Origin: Sphingobium sufflavum
GTDB lineage: Bacteria > Pseudomonadota > Alphaproteobacteria > Sphingomonadales > Sphingomonadaceae
Direction: 5' to 3'
Length of the DNA: 64,000 nucleotides
Assembly: GCF_021403115.1 (NCBI RefSeq)
Contig: NZ_JAJSSH010000002.1
Span: 62,001-126,000, forward strand
The position numbers were made by a program, and so were the translations under genes. Under the pieces are notes generated by a model that saw nothing but the letters and a program-made list of their open reading frames with translations, searched no databases and was not told where the DNA came from. The first letter of the stretch is position 1; the number at the start of each line of letters is the position of its first letter. Below, one piece after another: positions 8,454-17,107 of this stretch.

Positions 8454-9590
8454 ATGGCTGAAACCGCCGGCGAAAAGTCCGAAAAACCGACAGCCAAGCG
8501 GCTGTCCGAAGCCGCCAAAAATGGTGACATCCTCCAGTCCAAAGACCTGGCGACCGCGATGGTCGTGATGGCCGGCATCGCCACGCTGGCGGTGATGGGG
8601 CCGGAATATGTGGGCGCCGTGCGCGACATGCTGCGCGAGGGGCTGCGCATCACGCCGGGCGAGATACAGAGCTTTGCACCGGGCAAGCGCGCCGCGCATC
8701 TGGCCGCGCTGGTGGTGATGCCGGTCGCCGCGATCCTGGCGACGACTTTCCTCGCCGCCGTCGCCGCGCCCGCGCTGCTCGGTTCGCTGGGCTTCCGGCC
8801 GGGCGCGTTCGCGTTCAAGGCCAGCAAGCTGAACCCCGGTGCGGGCCTGAAGCGCATATTCGGGCCGCAGGGGGTGATGGAGCTCATCAAGTCGGTGGCC
8901 AAGGTGGTGCTGCTGGGCGCCATCGGCTGGTGGCTGATGTGGGACCGGCTGGTCGAGATCCGGCAGATGGGCAAGTCCGGCATCGTCCCCGCCTTCGACG
9001 AGATCGGCAACATCTTCATCATGGTCTCGCTGGGGCTGGCGGGGGCGCTGTTCGTGGTCGCGGGCATCGACGTGCCCGCGCAGATCATGCAGCGCGCCAA
9101 GCGGCTGAACATGAGCAAGCAGGAAGTGAAGGACGAATATAAGGAAGCGGAAGGCAGCGGCGAGGCGAAGGGCGCGATGCGCCGCCGCGCGGCCGAGGTC
9201 GCATCCGGTTCCGTCCGCAAGGCGGTGAGCGAGGCGTCGGTGATCCTGACCAACCCGACCCATTTCGCGGTCGCGCTGCGCTATCGCCCCGGCGTCGATC
9301 AGGCGCCGGTGGTGCTGGCGCGCGGCGCCGACGAGATTGCGCGCATCATCCGCGAAAGCGCGGGCGAATTCAGCGTTCCCGTGCTGCAATATCCCGAACT
9401 GACCCGCGCCATCTACTTCACCAGCCGGGTCAACCATGTCATCGACGAGCGGCTGTTCCTGGCGGTCGCGACCATCCTGGCGTTCGTCTTCCGCATCGAG
9501 AATAATATGGCGACCCAGATGGACCGGCCGCATATCGACCTGCCGGAGGATGTCCGCTTCGACGCCGAAGGGCGCAAGACGCAGGGTTGA
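8454..9590 (+). CDS. flhB: Flagellar export gate protein FlhB
   Basis: FlhB is the switch protein that changes export from hook to filament substrates after autocleavage. The 378-residue product has a charged N-terminus (EKSEKPTAKRLSEAAKNG, typical), four membrane segments between about residues 28 and 215, and a cytoplasmic domain with the intact autocleavage motif NPTH at residues 267-270. The usual RMM segment before the site reads more Ala-rich here. It is the last gene of the tightly spaced fliH-flhB block. FlhA is not in this window. Confidence 0.96.
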   Translation: MAETAGEKSEKPTAKRLSEAAKNGDILQSKDLATAMVVMAGIATLAVMGPEYVGAVRDMLREGLRITPGEIQSFAPGKRAAHLAALVVMPVAAILATTFLAAVAAPALLGSLGFRPGAFAFKASKLNPGAGLKRIFGPQGVMELIKSVAKVVLLGAIGWWLMWDRLVEIRQMGKSGIVPAFDEIGNIFIMVSLGLAGALFVVAGIDVPAQIMQRAKRLNMSKQEVKDEYKEAEGSGEAKGAMRRRAAEVASGSVRKAVSEASVILTNPTHFAVALRYRPGVDQAPVVLARGADEIARIIRESAGEFSVPVLQYPELTRAIYFTSRVNHVIDERLFLAVATILAFVFRIENNMATQMDRPHIDLPEDVRFDAEGRKTQG

Positions 9591-9774
9591 GGCGGGGGCG
9601 GTTGACGGGTGAGGCGGTGCCCCCGGCGATCATGGCCGGCGCGTAAGGGCGGGCATCCCCCCTCCATTCGACCATGGCGCAACGATCCCCGCGCCGGGCG
9701 GTGAAAGAGGGTGAATTAAAGATTATCTCCGTCTGTCCGTCCTTTGGTGATGGGGACGCCCTAGAAGGTGCGTC

Positions 9775-10257
9775 ATGACAGACTATACTCATCGGAATCC
9801 GCCCGTGACCCCTGTCACCAGTGCGCCGGATCGCGTGCCCGCCGCATCGCGCATAATGCCGGTGGAGGCGGTGACGCCGCACGCCGACGCCCATCCCGCG
9901 CCCCGCCGCCTGCTGCCGTCCGTGCCCGACGCCGCGAGCGACCCCTCGCCCGACACGGACGCGCAGGCGCGCAGCCATGCGGACTATGCCAAGGTGCATG
10001 AGGAGATCGCCGCCATCGTCTCCAACCTGGCCACGCCATCCGCGCGCCAGGACCCCGGCGCGCTGAGCCAGGCGGAGAGCGCGATCGCGATGCTGATGCC
10101 GCAGCCGTCCATCGTGCTGCCGCTGCCGCCCGCCAGCGATGCGATGGTCGCCTTCGTCAACCAGGTGCGCCAGTCCATCGTGGCGCAGGCCGCCCGCACC
10201 CGCGCCGCCATGTCCAACGTCAGCGCCGCGACGGTGGATGCGGCGATGGCGGGGTAG
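9775..10257 (+). CDS. Uncharacterised protein between flhB and fliD
   Basis: I do not recognise this 160-residue protein. The first 65 residues are rich in Pro, Ala and Asp and look disordered. Residues about 68-160 look helical (DYAKVHEEIAAIVSNL, then FVNQVRQSIVAQAARTRAAM). It has no signal peptide and no membrane segment. Base composition matches the neighbours. It is flanked by flhB and fliD on the same strand, with gaps of 184 and 292 bp, so a flagellar role is possible but only by position. The start ATG at 9775 follows AGAAGGTGCGTC. Confidence 0.6.
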   Translation: MTDYTHRNPPVTPVTSAPDRVPAASRIMPVEAVTPHADAHPAPRRLLPSVPDAASDPSPDTDAQARSHADYAKVHEEIAAIVSNLATPSARQDPGALSQAESAIAMLMPQPSIVLPLPPASDAMVAFVNQVRQSIVAQAARTRAAMSNVSAATVDAAMAG

Positions 10258-10549
10258 GATGGAGCGGGGGGAGGAAGCGGCAACTTATGGTCGCTTCGGC
10301 CCCTCTGCACTCTGCCATGCTGGCCGGAGAAACCGGATCGGGCGAAGCGTGCGGGACGGTCGGGCGCGCGATCCGTGGCCGAGCGTCACCGCCGCGTCGT
10401 CCCCTCTTCCCCCACCGCTGTTGCTCGCGCGGTCCGTGCCGGGCCGCGTCCATCGCGCGGCCGCATGATTTTTTCGCCAATTTCCGAACGGCGCCCTTAA
10501 GCCGCGCGGACGGCGGTCGTTCTGGGTCTTGCAACAAGGAACGAGCGAC

Positions 10550-11947
10550 ATGGCCACTTCTTCGATCGACATTGCCAGCGCCCTCGGCATCGGCTCCGGC
10601 ATCAACACCAAGCAGTTGGTGTCCGATCTGGTCGCGGCGTCGCGCGAACCGAAGGCCACCGCGCTCAATGGCCGGATCAGCACCAACAACGCCCGCATTT
10701 CCGCGCTGGCATCGGCCAAAAGCTCGCTGACGACCTTTTCCGGCGCGCTGACGGAGCTGTTGAAGTCGACCAGCTACAGCGGCCAGCCCGTTTCCGCCGA
10801 TTCCACCATCGCATCGGTCAGCCTGATCGAGGGCGGCACGCCCAAGGGCCTGCCCGCGCAGCTCGTCGTCACGCAGCTCGCCACGGCGCAGGTGATGCAG
10901 TCCGACACGCTGAACGGCGCGACCGCCGCATCGACGGCGGGCACCGGCAAGATCACCATCTCGCCCAACGGCGGCACCGCGTTCGACGTGGAACTGACCA
11001 GCCCCAAGAACACGCTGGCCGACCTCGCCACGGCGATCAACGACAAGAATGGCGGCGTCACCGCCAGCATCGTGACCGACAGCACGGGTGCACGCCTGGT
11101 CCTGAAGGGCCAGACCGGCGCGACCAACAGCTTCACCGTCGCGGTCGATGCGGGCGCGGATGCGGAACTCCAGCGTTTCGGCGGCACCGCCGGCGCGCTG
11201 ACGCAGAAGCAGGCCGCGGACAACGCCAAGATCAGCATCGACAATGTCGACATGGAATTCGCCACCAACGAAGTGACGACCGCCATCCCCTATCTGCGCA
11301 TCGACCTGAACAAGGCCGCGCCGGGCACGACCGTCACGCTGGCCACCGACCAGCCGACCGCGACGATGACCGATCTGGTCGCGGAGTTCGTGTCGACCTA
11401 CAACAGCCTGAAGACCGCGCTGAACACCTCCACCAAGTCGACCGATTCCAAGATTGGCCTGCTGTCGAGCGATCCGGGCGTGCGCGAGATGACCAAGCGC
11501 CTCGCCACGCTGACCAGCACGGAACTGACCGACACGGGCACCTATCGCACGCTCAGCTCCATCGGCATCGCGACCAACCGCGACGGCACGCTGACGCTGG
11601 ACGAGGCCAAGCTGAAGAAGGCCTTTGCCGAAGACCCGGAAGCCATCACGCAGATGCTGAACCCGACCACGCCGTCGTCGACCAAGATCGGCATCGCGGG
11701 CGCGCTCAAGTCCGTCACCGATTATCTGAACGGCGCCGACGGCCCGCTCGCCAGCTCGACCGCGACGTACACCAAGTTGCAGGAAGCCCTGACCAAGCAG
11801 ACCGAGAAGCTCGACGCCTCCATGGAGAATTATGAGGCGCAGCTCACCAAGACCTATTCGGCGATGCAGACCCAGCTGGCGTCGATCAAGGCCACGCAAA
11901 GCTATCTGGAACAGCAGATCGCCATCTGGAACGGCACCAACAACTGA
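10550..11947 (+). CDS. fliD: Flagellar filament capping protein FliD
   Basis: FliD caps the growing filament tip and folds incoming flagellin. The 465-residue protein shows the FliD_N domain at the start (SALGIGSGINTKQLVSDLVA), a central variable domain, and the FliD_C domain (about residues 230-465) that ends in a long heptad-like helix (YTKLQEALTKQTEKLDASMENYEAQ and onward). The ATG at 10550 has AAGGA 8 nt upstream; an in-frame TTG at 10529 is less likely. fliS follows, the usual partner order. The 292 bp upstream hold no gene I can recognise and no convincing sigma-28 or sigma-54 promoter. Confidence 0.94.
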   Translation: MATSSIDIASALGIGSGINTKQLVSDLVAASREPKATALNGRISTNNARISALASAKSSLTTFSGALTELLKSTSYSGQPVSADSTIASVSLIEGGTPKGLPAQLVVTQLATAQVMQSDTLNGATAASTAGTGKITISPNGGTAFDVELTSPKNTLADLATAINDKNGGVTASIVTDSTGARLVLKGQTGATNSFTVAVDAGADAELQRFGGTAGALTQKQAADNAKISIDNVDMEFATNEVTTAIPYLRIDLNKAAPGTTVTLATDQPTATMTDLVAEFVSTYNSLKTALNTSTKSTDSKIGLLSSDPGVREMTKRLATLTSTELTDTGTYRTLSSIGIATNRDGTLTLDEAKLKKAFAEDPEAITQMLNPTTPSSTKIGIAGALKSVTDYLNGADGPLASSTATYTKLQEALTKQTEKLDASMENYEAQLTKTYSAMQTQLASIKATQSYLEQQIAIWNGTNN

Positions 11948-12008
11948 TCTGGACCAAGATCATTCGTCGGTAATTTTTTAAAGATCAAGAATACGGGGAC
12001 CAAGGATT

Positions 12009-12398
12009 ATGTTCGGAACGCAGGGATATGCCGCCGCCAGCCGCCGTTACGCCGCGATCGACGCGGGTGGCAAGATCGAGGGCGCGACGCCGCACCAGCT
12101 CGTGAAGATCCTGTTCGACGAGTTGCTGCTGGCGATCGAGTCCTCCGCCCTGTCGGCCGCCGCGGGCGACTCCGCCAAGGCGCGCGACAAGCAGGTGCGG
12201 GCGCTGATGCTGCTGCGCGCGCTCGACAGCAGTCTGGATTTCGACAAGGGCGGTGATGTCGCGCTGAGCCTGGGCGTCATCTATCGCGAAGTGCGCCAGC
12301 GCCTGCTGGTCGCGGTGCCGCAGAATGACGCGGAGCGCATCATGAGCGCCCATGCCGTGATCGCCGAAATCGCCGGAGCCTGGACCCAGATCGGCTGA
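12009..12398 (+). CDS. fliS: Flagellar export chaperone FliS
   Basis: FliS is the cytosolic chaperone that binds the flagellin C-terminus. The 129-residue, all-helical product begins FGTQGYAAASRRYAAID and has the conserved THxLV-like segment (ATPHQLVKILFDELLLAIE) at about residues 27-46. Length fits the family. The ATG at 12009 has AAGGA 4 nt before it, slightly close but the best site. It follows fliD by 61 bp. Confidence 0.9.
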   Translation: MFGTQGYAAASRRYAAIDAGGKIEGATPHQLVKILFDELLLAIESSALSAAAGDSAKARDKQVRALMLLRALDSSLDFDKGGDVALSLGVIYREVRQRLLVAVPQNDAERIMSAHAVIAEIAGAWTQIG

Positions 12399-12651
12399 CG
12401 AGCCGGGCGGGGAGCGAACCCATCGCTGACGACTTGTTGCAGATTCCACGCCTGCCGGTCCGTTCCCCGCCATCGTCCCTGCCGCCCGACCCATCCACCG
12501 CACCGGCCCGTTCCCCCCGGCCTGTTCCGGTCTAGCCATTCCACGCTGGCCTGCTCTACCCAAGCCTCCTTGTTGCATTGGCGGCTTGCCTTCCTCCTCG
12601 CTCGTCCTTCCAGACTCTTGCCTCTCCCGCCATCGCCGCTATCGTCGCGGC

Positions 12652-13395
12652 ATGGCAACAGAGGCAGCATCATCGACCCCGCCGCAACCCCGGCTCGAAC
12701 CCGGCTGGCTCGCCGCGGTGGGCGGGGAGTTCGGCAAACCCTATATGGCCGAGCTGAAAGCCTGGCTGGTGGCGCAGAAGGCGGGCGGCGCGCGCATTTT
12801 CCCCAAGGGGGCCGACTGGTTCCGCGCGCTCGACCTGACCCCGCCGGACCGGGTGCGGGTGGTGATATTGGGGCAGGACCCCTATCATGGGCCGGGGCAG
12901 GCGCATGGCCTGTGCTTCAGCGTGCAGCCCGGCGTGCCGCCACCGCCCAGCCTCAAGAATATCTACAAGGAAATGAAGGCCGACCTGGGCATCGACCCGC
13001 CGCGCCATGGCTTTCTGGAGCATTGGGCGCGGCAGGGCGTGCTGCTGCTCAACACCGTGCTGACGGTGGAGATGGGGCAGGCGGCATCGCATCGCGGCAA
13101 GGGGTGGGAGCGGTTCACCGACGCGATCATCGCAGCGGTCAACGCGCAGGCGACGCCCACCGTCTTCATCCTGTGGGGCGCCCATGCCAAGACAAAGGCG
13201 GCGATGATCGACGACGTGGCCAAGGGCGGGCGGCACCTGATCCTGACCTCCGCCCATCCCTCGCCCCTGTCCGCCCATAATGGCTTTTTCGGCAGCGGAC
13301 CTTTTTCCAGGGCCAATAAGTTCTTGCGCGATCAGGGGCTGGACCCCATCGACTGGGCGCTCCCGCCCCTGGACCCGGTTTCGGCCTCTCAATAG
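12652..13395 (+). CDS. ung: Uracil-DNA glycosylase, family 1
   Basis: Ung removes uracil from DNA as the first step of base excision repair in the cytoplasm. The 247-residue product has motif [14 protein letters not shown] (residues 74-86, catalytic Asp76), the [11 protein letters not shown] segment, and motif [15 protein letters not shown] beginning at His202. All catalytic elements look intact. I chose the ATG at 12652 because earlier in-frame codons encode a Ser/Leu/Arg-rich stretch without family similarity. The 253 bp before it (12399-12651) hold nothing I can identify. Confidence 0.95.
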   Translation: MATEAASSTPPQPRLEPGWLAAVGGEFGKPYMAELKAWLVAQKAGGARIFPKGADWFRALDLTPPDRVRVVILGQDPYHGPGQAHGLCFSVQPGVPPPPSLKNIYKEMKADLGIDPPRHGFLEHWARQGVLLLNTVLTVEMGQAASHRGKGWERFTDAIIAAVNAQATPTVFILWGAHAKTKAAMIDDVAKGGRHLILTSAHPSPLSAHNGFFGSGPFSRANKFLRDQGLDPIDWALPPLDPVSASQ

Positions 13396-13408
13396 GATTT
13401 AGCGCCCC

Positions 13409-14362
13409 ATGGCATCCGGCCTTGCTGCCCTGCTCGACGACGTCGCCGCCATCGCCAAGCTCGCCGCCGCATCGCTGGACGATGTGGGCGCGGCCGCCGG
13501 CAAGGCGGGGACGAAGGCGGCGGGCGTCGTCATCGACGATACCGCCGTTACCCCCGGCTATGTCTCCGGCCTCGCGCCCGAACGGGAATTGCCGATCATC
13601 TGGCGGATCGCGGTCGGATCGCTGAAGAACAAGATCCTGATCCTGCTGCCTGCGGCCCTGCTGCTCAGCGCCGTCCTGCCGTGGGCGATCACGCCGATCC
13701 TGATGCTGGGCGGCGCCTTCCTGTGCTTCGAGGGCGCGGAGAAGCTGGTCGAGGCCCTGTCCGGCGGCCATGCGCCGGGCGAGGATGCGGACCTGACCGG
13801 CGACCCCGCCCATATCGAGCAGGAGCGGATCAACGGCGCGATTCGCACCGACCTGATCCTGTCGGCCGAGATCATGGCGATCGCGCTGGGCGAGCTGGCC
13901 AACACGACCCTGCTCAACCAGGCGATCGCGCTGATCCTCGTCAGCATCGCGGTGACGGCGGGCGTGTATGGCGCGGTCGGCGTGATCGTGAAGATGGACG
14001 ATGTCGGCCTGCATCTGGCGCGTGAGCGGACGGGGGCCATCGCCGCCTTTGGCCGGGGGCTGGTCAAGGCCATGCCCAAGGTGATGAGCTTCCTCTCCAC
14101 CGTCGGCATGGCCGCGATGCTGTGGGTCGGCGGCGGCATCATCGTGCATGGGCTGGAGGAATTCCACCTCGATACCCTCCCGCACCTCGTCCATGGCGCG
14201 GCGGACGGCGTGGCGGGCGCGATCCCGGCGCTGCACGGGCTGGTCCACTGGCTGGTGACAGCGACCCTGTCCGGCATCGTCGGACTAGCGGTCGGTTTCG
14301 TGATCGTGTGGCTGTTGCACAGCGTGCTGCCGCTGGTGACGGGAAAGAAGGCGGCGCATTGA
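13409..14362 (+). CDS. DUF808 (YedI-like) inner-membrane protein
   Basis: The 317-residue protein matches the DUF808 family: an N-terminal amphipathic part (MASGLAALLDDVAAIAKLAA), the segment DDTAVTPGYVSGLAPERELPIIWRI, and about six to seven membrane helices with the conserved LGGAFLCFEGAEKL. The family's molecular role is unknown. It starts 13 bp after ung on the same strand and may be co-transcribed with it. The call to family is firm; no function is proposed. Confidence 0.88.
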   Translation: MASGLAALLDDVAAIAKLAAASLDDVGAAAGKAGTKAAGVVIDDTAVTPGYVSGLAPERELPIIWRIAVGSLKNKILILLPAALLLSAVLPWAITPILMLGGAFLCFEGAEKLVEALSGGHAPGEDADLTGDPAHIEQERINGAIRTDLILSAEIMAIALGELANTTLLNQAIALILVSIAVTAGVYGAVGVIVKMDDVGLHLARERTGAIAAFGRGLVKAMPKVMSFLSTVGMAAMLWVGGGIIVHGLEEFHLDTLPHLVHGAADGVAGAIPALHGLVHWLVTATLSGIVGLAVGFVIVWLLHSVLPLVTGKKAAH

Positions 14363-14474
14363 GGAGGGGAAACGAATAGTCGTCTCGCCGCCCGCAAGTG
14401 AAATGGGCGGGGTGTGGGCCTGTTACGGTTCAAGCTAGAGCTTTGGCTTGCGAACGGCGCCTGCCCACCGCCGA

Positions 14475-14496
14475 CCCCTCCCGCCGACGGGAGGGG
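14475..14496. repeat. Perfect inverted repeat, CCCCTCCCG / CGGGAGGGG
   Basis: Arms of 9 bp (14475-14483 and 14488-14496) surround a 4-nt loop CCGA. It lies between the DUF808 gene and the MFS gene. Short GC-rich palindromes of this type recur between genes in many alphaproteobacteria, so it may be a dispersed repeat. It could also serve as a hairpin at the end of the ung-DUF808 transcript, although there is no T-run. Confidence 0.6.
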
Positions 14497-14561
14497 AGAG
14501 CAACACGAATCCAGCGGGAATAACCGCAGACGCCACCAGAACGAAAAGCAAGGGGATGGAT

Positions 14562-15857
14562 ATGACGATGACGGCAGAAACGGTCGCGCCGGGAGTATCG
14601 GACGCACCCGGCGCTCTGGCCGAATGGCGTCGCGGCTGGCCGGTCGTGCTGGCGGCGGGCATCGGCTATGGCACCGGCGGGGCGATGATCCTGCTGATGG
14701 CGGGCCTGTTCATCAAGCCGATGCGCGATGCGCTGGGCTGGTCGACCAGCGCGGTCGCCATCGCGCCCATCGTGTCGCTGGTGTGGGCGCTGTGCTATCC
14801 CTTCTCCGGCTGGGCCATCGACCGGATCGGCAGCCGTCGGGCGGGGATAGCGGGCGCGCTGGGGCTGGCGGTCTGCTTTGCCGCGCTGGGCCTGTTGCCG
14901 ATCAGCCAGACGATGCTGTTCACCATGGCGGCGCTGCTGGGTGTGTTCGCCTCGCTGACCGCGGTGCCCACCTATACCCGTGCGGTTGCGAGCTGGTTTC
15001 GCCGCGGGGTCGGCCTCGCCTTTGGCATCACGCTGAGCGGATCGGCGCTCGTCACCATCTTTGCCACGCCCTTCACCGGCACGATGATCGCCCAGCATGG
15101 CTGGCGCGCGGGTTTCCTGACCATGGCGGGGATCACGCTGCTGATCGGCCTGCCCGTCATCCTGCTCTTTTATCGTGAACGGACGCAGGATGGGGCGGCG
15201 GGCGCTACGGCGGCGGGGGTAACGGCGGCCCCGGTCGCAGCCCCGATTTCCGGCGCGACCATCGGGGAGGCGCTGCGCGATGCGCGCTTCTGGCTCTATT
15301 TCTTCGCCTTTGCCATCGCCTGCGTGCCGCTGGGCGGGTTCGTCGGCCATCTCCAGCCGATGCTGGCGGACAAGGGCTTCCCGCTCGCCACCGCCCTGTC
15401 GCTGGGCGTGATGTATGCGCTGTCGATCAGCTTCGGCAAAGTGGTGGTCGGCATATTGCTCGACCGGCTGTGGTCGTTCGGGGTTGCGGCGGGGGTGACG
15501 ATGCTGGCCGGGCTGGGCGCGGTGGGGCTGGCCAGCGCGGGGGCGGGCACGCCGTTGCCGCTGATCGCCGCCATGCTGTTCGTGATCGGCACGGGGCAGG
15601 GGGCGGAGGGCGATTTCGTCGCCTATTTCGCGCTGCGTTCGTTCGGTATGCGCGCCTTTGCCACCATCGTCGGCCTGCTGGGTATGATGAGCACGGTGGG
15701 CCTCGCCATCGGGGCCTTTCTGTTCAGCCAGATTTTCGACCGCACCGGCAGCTATGTGCTGGCCTGCGGCATCGGAGCCGGGTGCCTGCTGCTGTCGGGG
15801 GTGATGCTGGTCGCGACGGGCGTGGCGGACCGGCGGCGCGGTGCCGTGAGGGGGTGA
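14562..15857 (+). CDS. MFS transporter, monocarboxylate/oxalate-formate antiporter type
   Basis: This 431-residue protein has twelve predicted membrane helices in two halves with a cytoplasmic loop at about residues 205-230. The loop after helix 2 reads GWAIDRIGSRRAG, matching the MFS signature G-x-x-x-D-x-x-G-x-R-x. The overall pattern (YGTGGAMILLMAGLFIKPM at the start, SFGKVVVGILLDRLW later) resembles the oxalate/formate antiporter-like family. The substrate cannot be read from sequence. I chose ATG 14562 because AGGGG (14551-14555) lies 6 nt upstream; ATG 14556 is an alternative. It seems to be a single-gene unit. Confidence 0.85.
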   Translation: MTMTAETVAPGVSDAPGALAEWRRGWPVVLAAGIGYGTGGAMILLMAGLFIKPMRDALGWSTSAVAIAPIVSLVWALCYPFSGWAIDRIGSRRAGIAGALGLAVCFAALGLLPISQTMLFTMAALLGVFASLTAVPTYTRAVASWFRRGVGLAFGITLSGSALVTIFATPFTGTMIAQHGWRAGFLTMAGITLLIGLPVILLFYRERTQDGAAGATAAGVTAAPVAAPISGATIGEALRDARFWLYFFAFAIACVPLGGFVGHLQPMLADKGFPLATALSLGVMYALSISFGKVVVGILLDRLWSFGVAAGVTMLAGLGAVGLASAGAGTPLPLIAAMLFVIGTGQGAEGDFVAYFALRSFGMRAFATIVGLLGMMSTVGLAIGAFLFSQIFDRTGSYVLACGIGAGCLLLSGVMLVATGVADRRRGAVRG

Positions 15858-15966
15858 GCGGGGTGTCGGGGTCTTCGGGATTCCGGCCTGTTTTCCCCTG
15901 TGGGGGTCGTGCCTCGGTCGTCGCCGCGCTGGCCATGACGTAGGGAGTGGGGGGACGCCCCTTTGA

Positions 15967-15995
15967 CGTCACCCCGGACTCGATCCGGGGTGACG
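15967..15995. repeat. REP-like palindrome, CGTCACCCCGGA / TCCGGGGTGACG
   Basis: Perfect 12-bp arms (15967-15978 and 15984-15995) flank a 5-nt loop CTCGA. It lies in the convergent gap between the MFS gene and the minus-strand gene ending at 16064, where it can form the same hairpin in both transcripts. A related element is found after purH. This palindrome class is widespread in sphingomonads and related bacteria. Confidence 0.75.
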
Positions 15996-16063
15996 GGGTG
16001 GTCGATGACTACAAAGACCCGAAAACGGGCAACGCCGAAAGCGTCGCCCCGACCCGCCCGGCT

Positions 16064-16708
16064 TCAGATCGCGCTCAGCCGTTCCTTAATCATCTCGATG
16101 GTCGCGATTTCCCGCTGCATGTCGGCCAGCGAGATGCGTCGTTCGCTGTTCTTGCTGTCGCGGCACAGGAGGATGTCCGCCTCCGACGCCTGAAAGCCGG
16201 AGATAACGAGGAGGTGGAACTGGGCGATGCGCTGGATATGGTTTTCCAGCTCGGCTATCACCACCAGTCCCTGCTTGTCATGCCGGTCGCGCATCGACAC
16301 CAGCGCGCGCAGTTCCGCCAGCAGGCGCGCCATGCCGGGCCGCATCCGCCCGCCGACCAGCCGCACGTCGCCCGCCGCCAGCCGCATCGCGGTCAGCTTG
16401 TCCATCGTCGTGCGTTCCAGGCTGCCCCAGCTGCACACCAGTGATCCGACCGCGCGGACGACTTCATCGTGCGAGGCAAGTGCGCCAGAGGGGGGGAGCG
16501 CGTGCCCCGGCCCGTCATGGGCGTCAATCGCCTCGACCGGCTCCAGATCGTCCAGCTCCAGACCGTCCGCCGCGTCGAACCCGACGATAGGCTCCGCCGT
16601 CAGGTCGAGGAAATCCTCGCCCGTCCTGTCCGGCGCCCGATCCGGCACATGGTCGGGCGATTCGTGCCCGGCGAGGGCATGCAGGGTTTTCGGTGCGGCG
16701 TGAGCCAT
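16064..16708 (-). CDS. Uncharacterised protein with helical C-terminal domain
   Basis: I do not recognise this 214-residue protein. Residues 1-80 are acidic and low in complexity. Residues about 85-214 look like a compact helical domain (AVGSLVCSWGSLERTTMDKL, then ELRALVSMRDRHDKQGLVVIAELENHI). There is no signal peptide or membrane segment. I prefer ATG 16708, since AAAGGA lies about 8 nt upstream; ATG 16726 has no such site. It lies downstream of the DUF1674 gene on the same strand, 142 bp apart, and converges on the MFS gene. Confidence 0.65.
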   Translation of the reverse strand: MAHAAPKTLHALAGHESPDHVPDRAPDRTGEDFLDLTAEPIVGFDAADGLELDDLEPVEAIDAHDGPGHALPPSGALASHDEVVRAVGSLVCSWGSLERTTMDKLTAMRLAAGDVRLVGGRMRPGMARLLAELRALVSMRDRHDKQGLVVIAELENHIQRIAQFHLLVISGFQASEADILLCRDSKNSERRISLADMQREIATIEMIKERLSAI

Positions 16709-16850
16709 GGCGCCCGTCCTTTTCATTATAAATCATCGTCCCGCCCGACGCCGCGCAGGGGCGGTCGGGGGAGGGGGAGGGGGATCATGGCCCCGGCGGC
16801 GGGAAATTGCACCCGGCCCGGTCGTAACGCCGGACCATTTCGCCGCAAAA

Positions 16851-17030
16851 TCAGAAGTCTACGGCGACGCCCTTGCGTTCCCAGTCGCCAAAGCGGGTGG
16901 GGTTCAGGGTGCCGTCGGGATCATGGTCCGTGTCGCGGGCGACGTCCAGCGGCTCCGGCTCCGGCACTGGCGGAGACTTGGAGAGATAGGCCGGGGCCTT
17001 TACATGGTCTGGTCGCTTGCCCATGGGCAT
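16851..17030 (-). CDS. DUF1674 protein, SDHAF4-like succinate dehydrogenase assembly factor
   Basis: A 59-residue protein whose C-terminus reads NPTRFGDWERKGVAVDF, the hallmark of DUF1674. The eukaryotic member, SDHAF4, binds flavinated SdhA and promotes its union with SdhB. The N-terminal half is Pro/Glu-rich and probably disordered. The start is ATG 17030 (ATG 17024 is an alternative); an in-frame stop lies a little further upstream, so no longer form is possible. It is divergent from rsmB with 77 bp between them. The sdhB gene is 41 kb away in this window. Confidence 0.88.
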   Translation of the reverse strand: MPMGKRPDHVKAPAYLSKSPPVPEPEPLDVARDTDHDPDGTLNPTRFGDWERKGVAVDF

Positions 17031-17107
17031 GATGTGGTGCGGAACACGCGCCCCGTCAATCGCCTAACCCGTATTTTCCAGCACCTTTTGATGACAGGCT
17101 CCCCGCC

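Noticed and set aside
10258-10549. Sigma-54 or sigma-28 promoter before fliD
   Set aside because: TTGCA occurs at 10529-10533 but the GG of the -24 box is not at the needed distance, and no TAAA...GCCGATAA pattern is present.
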